DNA of 64,000 bases, from positions 229,410 to 293,409 of the IMG/VR virus record IMGVR_UViG_3300007513_000001; one strand, given 5' to 3'. This stretch comes from a virus. Below the pieces are notes generated by a model. It saw only the letters and a list, made by a program, of their open reading frames with translations, ran no database searches and was not told where the DNA came from. Position numbers and translations under genes: made by a program. Below are positions 59,940-64,000 of the stretch, piece by piece (the first letter of the stretch is position 1; every line of letters starts with the position of its first letter).

Positions 59940-62414
59940 ATGACTGTGTTACGTGATCACATAAGAGCGCTGCTTGCGGAAGAAACAAAAGCATCCCGTG
60001 CAGTTCCGGAACTGGGCCTCTGGTTACCTAAAAACTTTAACGATCTCATAGAAAAGAAATACCCAGCCTATGCAATCCCAGATGAAGAGTGGGACGAAGG
60101 GTCTATTTCTTGGTGGATGCATGCAGAGTCGATCGAGGACGCGTGGCAGAAGAGAAATCAAGAAATTTCTGGCGACAAAACAATGGCCGTAGCAAAGACT
60201 GCATCCGGTGTTGGTGGTGGCATGACCGGTGTGGGTATCAGCGGCCTCCTCTACGCTGGTGGCCTCATCGTCGACGCTCTTGGCGGCGGCGGTATGGCAT
60301 CGCTTGCTTTAAAACTGCTTGGAGCCAAGGGCATTTTTCTTTCGATCGGCCATGAAGCCCTTAAAAAAGGTGGGTTTGATACCAAGCTAAGGCGAGAATT
60401 TCAGAAAGAAATTAGGTGGGATGAAAATCTTCTAAAAGGTATAAAAGAATCTGAGGCAGAGGCAGTCGAAAATGCTTACATGGAGTATTTTTGGGATATG
60501 ATTAAAAATAAGCCTCACGCGCACTTTGGGGTGGAGTTCGAAGACATAAACGATTTTTACCTGAGGACATCAGAAAGTGATATGCTACAGCCGACTGGAA
60601 CGAGGAAAGTTCGTGTGCCATCTCAGGACGAAAAAGATCTAGCTAAGCTTATAGCCACAAACCCTTCTGCTGGTGCTTCAAATAGGTTAAGGGGTCGTGA
60701 CTCGAGAGAAGCCCAAGCAGGAATGAGACAATTGTCGCAGAATGAACTGCGGAAATATATTCGTTCCCTACTAAGTGAATCCACCCAATACGACGATCAC
60801 TTCAAGCCGCTCATGGATTCTGGTTATGACGGTATCAAGCAAGCAATAGAATTAGCAGATAGTCTCGGTATGTCGCCTCGAGAATTACCGTGGAATGATG
60901 ATACGTTAAACGCTTATTTGTTTTATGCTCCAGGTGAAGATACACTTGAAAAGCTGACCAAAATTGGCTGGACTACCGAAGAATGGGTAGAACAGGGCCG
61001 AAGAGCTTTTGAAGACCGTGAGAGAGAATTAGGCTTGCGGGAATCAGCTGATTATGACGATGATTATTCATCTTCAATGGAGGCCATGCTTGCAATGCTG
61101 GTCGTTGATCAAGCTCAGGATAATGGAGCCGAACAGGCATTGATGATGTTTGAACCAATGGCATTGAGTGATGATCCAGAATATCAATTAGATCTAGATT
61201 TGTTAGCAGCAGAAATTTCTCAGAGATTGCAGCCCCATACAGAAAAATACCAGAAATATGATGGCGTGGACAAGTTCGGTGTTCTGCTTGTGTGGCAATC
61301 TACCGTAGATGAGATAATCAAATTTGTAACTGGAGATGGCATCAACCGAAGCTTTCGGCCTTCTTGGAAATCTTTCGAAAGAGAGGAAGATGTATCAGAA
61401 ATGCTGGGGCCAGTGTTAAGGCAAACAGTGACTGCGTGGAAAAAGAAAGAGCAAGGCAAGCCTGCAATGGCAGACCACGAGGAAGAGTGGGTTGTTCGCG
61501 AGTGTGTAAGAAGAATATTGACAGAGCAGATTAATTCAGTTTTAGACAAGATCGTTAAGCTTGTTGAGACAGGTCATGGAAATCAAGCTTTCGAAATCAT
61601 GGTTATGATGCCAGAAGAATTAGACACGGCCATGGTGATCACTACACTTCGAAAAGAATTAGCTAATTTACGCGCCATAACACGATCACCAGAGCCACAC
61701 CAGTGGGCTTACTCTAGATATAGAAAAAAGCTTCCTGATCCAGAGTGGGATAAGTTTGTTAAGTTTGCCCGTGGCTTTTCTGATTTTATCGGTTACCAAG
61801 GAAGTATGCTCGATCCGAATAATCATAACCCTCAACATCGGGCGCGCCCGCGCGATCCACTTGCCAAAACACATGACAGGTGGCCTTCAGCCGAAGATAT
61901 GATACAGATGCTACAGCAAAAAATTGGCGGTGAGACTATTAAAGAAGCAGCACGCCCGAACTATGTAACTGGCCATGGAATATTTGATGATCGGAGCCCA
62001 ACTGAAAATGAAAAGAAATTACTTGATGTGTTTGTTGGAAGTGGCGCCCAGGCTTTGGAGTTAGCTGAATTAACTGGCCACGATGAGCTAGCATCTTGGA
62101 TGCACAAGATAATAGATCCCATCCGTGAGAGAATTAAAACAATTGAAGATACAGTGGCGCTTATACAGTCTGATGAAATTACAGAGCGATGGAAGATAGA
62201 AGATATTTCGATAAAACTTGAAAATGAGGCTGAAGAAATACTTCGTGGCTACTATCCGTCAAGCAAGCTACACGACAGCTGGGAAGACAGTGTATTCGAA
62301 ATGGCGGATTATATTTGGTACCACGGTGTAGATTACGATAGCTACAACGTCGCCTCAGAAACCAAGTCAAAACAAGACTTAGACAAGATAAAGATGTGGG
62401 CAGGTGTCGCATGA
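59940..62414 (+). CDS. multi-module internal protein with leader motifs
   Basis: An 824-residue protein from the ATG after the previous stop. Leader at the start (LRDHIRALLAEET), then a Gly-rich hydrophobic stretch (residues about 85-140, GISGLLYAGGLIVDALGGGG) that could span a membrane. Copies of the motif at about residues 270-280 (LRKYIRSLLSES) and 518-530 (VRECVRRILTEQ), and a diverged IKEAA near 665. The module after the first internal motif matches the module starting the gene at 63414; the last matches the gene at 62411 (GSGAQxLxLAEL). Ends with KMWAGVA, shared with its neighbour. I infer a multi-part injected protein that membrane-inserts on entry. Confidence 0.6.
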   Translation: MTVLRDHIRALLAEETKASRAVPELGLWLPKNFNDLIEKKYPAYAIPDEEWDEGSISWWMHAESIEDAWQKRNQEISGDKTMAVAKTASGVGGGMTGVGISGLLYAGGLIVDALGGGGMASLALKLLGAKGIFLSIGHEALKKGGFDTKLRREFQKEIRWDENLLKGIKESEAEAVENAYMEYFWDMIKNKPHAHFGVEFEDINDFYLRTSESDMLQPTGTRKVRVPSQDEKDLAKLIATNPSAGASNRLRGRDSREAQAGMRQLSQNELRKYIRSLLSESTQYDDHFKPLMDSGYDGIKQAIELADSLGMSPRELPWNDDTLNAYLFYAPGEDTLEKLTKIGWTTEEWVEQGRRAFEDRERELGLRESADYDDDYSSSMEAMLAMLVVDQAQDNGAEQALMMFEPMALSDDPEYQLDLDLLAAEISQRLQPHTEKYQKYDGVDKFGVLLVWQSTVDEIIKFVTGDGINRSFRPSWKSFEREEDVSEMLGPVLRQTVTAWKKKEQGKPAMADHEEEWVVRECVRRILTEQINSVLDKIVKLVETGHGNQAFEIMVMMPEELDTAMVITTLRKELANLRAITRSPEPHQWAYSRYRKKLPDPEWDKFVKFARGFSDFIGYQGSMLDPNNHNPQHRARPRDPLAKTHDRWPSAEDMIQMLQQKIGGETIKEAARPNYVTGHGIFDDRSPTENEKKLLDVFVGSGAQALELAELTGHDELASWMHKIIDPIRERIKTIEDTVALIQSDEITERWKIEDISIKLENEAEEILRGYYPSSKLHDSWEDSVFEMADYIWYHGVDYDSYNVASETKSKQDLDKIKMWAGVA

Positions 62415-62935
62415 ACCCACTCCGTGAATACATAAGGGAAATGCTTACTGAAGCCAGCACAGAGGAGAAGACCGCTTCGATCAACGATATGCTCAATGCT
62501 GAAAAAGAGGTAGCCAAGCTTACCAATATATTTTGGGGCAGCGGCGCCCAGGGGCTCCAGCTGGCTGAGATGGTGGGAGCGACTGATAAAGATGGGATCC
62601 CGCTTTCTGAGATTTTTGATGAAATTGTTAATGATGTCGTTTGGCTAATTGAAGAGGTGGAAAAGTTCGGAGAAGAATTTAAGAAAACACCACCCAAAAC
62701 CCATTGGGCCGCTACAAACAGTGACAAGCACATGGAGACGATTCAACGGCAAATCATAGATGAGATCGCAATGACAGGATTATATCCCGGTATCTCAGAC
62801 GAACTACACGATCATCTTGTACATGTTGCTACGAAAGCTGTTTGGAGCATTGTGCCTCACCCATGGGGTAAAGTGGATACCGAGCAAGGTGCAAGATCAT
62901 TGGCTTGGCTCAAGAAATGGGCAGGTGTCGCGTGA
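62411..62935 (+). CDS. leader-motif protein, WGSGAQ family
   Basis: A 174-residue protein: leader LREYIREMLTEAS, then WGSGAQGLQLAEM as in the end module of the previous protein, and the same KKWAGVA end. Duplicate of one module set free as its own gene. ATG overlaps the previous stop. Unknown function. Confidence 0.62.
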   Translation: MNPLREYIREMLTEASTEEKTASINDMLNAEKEVAKLTNIFWGSGAQGLQLAEMVGATDKDGIPLSEIFDEIVNDVVWLIEEVEKFGEEFKKTPPKTHWAATNSDKHMETIQRQIIDEIAMTGLYPGISDELHDHLVHVATKAVWSIVPHPWGKVDTEQGARSLAWLKKWAGVA

Positions 62936-63417
62936 ACCTGCTCCGTGAATACATAAGAGTTCTAGTCGAGAAAAGTGAAGGTGAAGACCCTGTGCGCGAA
63001 GACAGAATGAAAGTATCCCAGATGTTCTGGAACATCGGCGCAGGTATGGGAATTCGGCTGGCAGAAATGACTCCAGGCTTGGAAGATCTTGCTGCTGAGT
63101 TTGAAGAGTTTCGGATTCTCGTGGAGGAGTTTATTGATCTTAGTGAGAGATTTATGGCCCAACCTCCGAAAGACAGCGCTGTGCAATGGACCATCCAGAT
63201 ACGCACAATTAAAAAGAATATTCAAACAAGAGCAGCAGAACTGCACTGGCACCGGCCGGGTCACGCAGCCGATAAAGAACTCGATTCTGCGCACCGCCGC
63301 TGGGTGCAGATGTTTTTAGAGGCACTCCGGTGGGCACACTGGACCCATACTCAAGGCGCACACGCACATTCAGACCAAGAAGAATATGAAGCTCTAAAAG
63401 ACTGGATAGTTGTATGA
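62932..63417 (+). CDS. leader-motif protein, GAGMGIRLAEM family
   Basis: A 161-residue protein from GTG overlapping the previous stop: leader NLLREYIRVLVEKSE, then FWNIGAGMGIRLAEM, a diverged version of the GSGAQxLxLAEM module before it. Third tandem copy. Its first 37 bases are shared exactly with the next gene. Confidence 0.62.
   Translation: MNLLREYIRVLVEKSEGEDPVREDRMKVSQMFWNIGAGMGIRLAEMTPGLEDLAAEFEEFRILVEEFIDLSERFMAQPPKDSAVQWTIQIRTIKKNIQTRAAELHWHRPGHAADKELDSAHRRWVQMFLEALRWAHWTHTQGAHAHSDQEEYEALKDWIVV
62933..62969 (+). repeat. 37-bp direct repeat, copy 1
   Basis: The 37 bases at 62933-62969 are identical to 63415-63451. Both encode the same leader (NLLREYIRVLVE) at the start of different genes, so the leader was copied with or without the body by recombination. 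A related copy at 62411 shares its central bases. Confidence 0.9.
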
Positions 63418-64000
63418 ACCTGCTCCGTGAATACATAAGAGTTCTAGTCGAAGCCACCGAATACGACTCTCACTTCAAACCACTCATGGACTCAGGCTTC
63501 GATGGCATCAAGCAAGCAATGGAACTAGCCGATAGTCTGGGCATAACCTCTCAAGAATTGCCTTGGGACATGGGTTCGATTGATGAGTACGCATGGGAGA
63601 TGCGGGATGACGTACCATGGCCAGAAGTTTTAGAACCCACCGGTTGGACTGAAAAAGATTATCGAAACGCTTTTGATGCTAAATGGAAGAGCATCCCCGG
63701 TGCACAACCTCATTGGGACTTGACCGAGCAGAAGGTTCTAGCTCAAGGGATGTGTTTTCCGTTCGCAATTGAGAAAGCTGAAGAGTGGTTTGAAGACCAT
63801 TTTACGAAGGGTGGCCCTGGTCGCAAGCCAAAGAGGCATCCGGCTCTGAACAACATGGACAAGTTCAAGGTTGTGCATGGGAAGGTAACTGACAAGTGGG
63901 AGAAGCCACCGAAACCTATCGTTCATGCATGGGTGGAAATGGGTGACTTGGTCTTTGATGACCAAACGAAACACACGAAACCCGACGGCATTCCGAAAGA
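63414..64000 (+). CDS. leader-motif protein with possible cysteine peptidase domain, partial
   Basis: The frame is open to the window end, so it is incomplete on the right. Leader NLLREYIRVLVEATE, then a module starting YDSHFKPLMDSGFDGIKQA, equal to part of the 59940 protein. Later text (QGMCFPFAIEKAEEWF, then VHGKV and VHAWVEMGDLVFDDQ) has Cys, His and Asp spaced as in papain/transglutaminase-like folds. I infer a packaged peptidase-like protein, moderately. The start ATG overlaps the previous stop. Confidence 0.6.
   Translation, partial: MNLLREYIRVLVEATEYDSHFKPLMDSGFDGIKQAMELADSLGITSQELPWDMGSIDEYAWEMRDDVPWPEVLEPTGWTEKDYRNAFDAKWKSIPGAQPHWDLTEQKVLAQGMCFPFAIEKAEEWFEDHFTKGGPGRKPKRHPALNNMDKFKVVHGKVTDKWEKPPKPIVHAWVEMGDLVFDDQTKHTKPDGIPK
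63415..63451 (+). repeat. 37-bp direct repeat, copy 2
   Basis: Identical to 62933-62969; it covers the leader of the partial gene at the window end. Confidence 0.9.

Overview
The window looks like part of a large lytic tailed-phage genome, probably marine and from a Gram-negative host. It is AT-rich. Genes are packed with ATGA or TAATG overlaps, and almost all lie on the plus strand. It carries four tRNA genes, phage-style nucleotide metabolism, a sigma factor, a flap exonuclease, and long runs of small genes with no recognisable relatives. No terminase, portal, major capsid, tail or DNA polymerase gene was recognised, so this is an accessory and internal-protein section of a bigger genome. 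The exported lipoproteins on the minus strand hint at a host near the former Deltaproteobacteria (Myxococcota, Bdellovibrionota, SAR324-like), with low confidence.

Layout. 1-6.8 kb: a sugar/DNA-modification and nucleotide block (FkbM-like methyltransferase end, HAD phosphatase, a thymine-hypermodification pyrophosphorylase-like protein, cytosine-5 DNA methyltransferase, sugar-nucleotide epimerase, thymidine kinase, cupin, DHH phosphoesterase, dCMP deaminase). 6.8-16.3 kb: probable virion or internal-head proteins, including a superoxide-dismutase-like protein that has lost metal ligands, membrane/lysis candidates, and a compact 129-nt structured RNA. 16.3-21.5 kb: a ligase-like nucleotidyltransferase, then a four-gene minus-strand cassette of exported proteins (trypsin-like protease, two von Willebrand A lipoproteins, a thioredoxin-like lipoprotein). 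21.6-31 kb: a PD-(D/E)XK-like nuclease, flap exonuclease, GroEL, a sigma factor whose region 4.2 seems to sit on a separate gene, and peptide deformylase. 31-45 kb: VOC protein, DnaJ, DnaQ-like exonuclease, SpoU methyltransferase, nucleotidyltransferase, TilS, and many small proteins. 45-51.6 kb: four tRNAs around a DUF4268 protein, asparagine synthetase, a large structured RNA of about 640 nt, FKBP isomerase and a GapR-like protein. 51.6-64 kb: DnaK followed by a long run of proteins that begin with, or contain, one short basic amphipathic motif.

Two themes stand out. First, the phage brings much of a protein-folding and translation kit: GroEL, DnaK, a CbpA-like DnaJ, FKBP, peptide deformylase, TilS, tRNAs and a SpoU methyltransferase. 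The CAU tRNA has acceptor pairs expected of tRNA-Ile2, which TilS would convert to read AUA, a common codon here. Second, more than twenty copies of a motif like LR-x-x-IR-x-LLxE occur at protein N-termini and inside multidomain proteins. It ends in L-x-E or I-x-E, the cleavage signature of T4-type prohead protease, and resembles T4 capsid-targeting peptides. I infer that many of these products, including a 923-residue DUF192/CCA-transferase/acetyltransferase-like/PAP2-phosphatase chain, are packaged in the head, cut apart and injected.

The 637-nt RNA at 48.5-49.1 kb has a 9-bp closing helix, several GAAA tetraloops and many internal hairpins, and it lies among tRNA genes. That is the setting of the giant GOLLD and ROOL phage RNAs; membership is not proven here.
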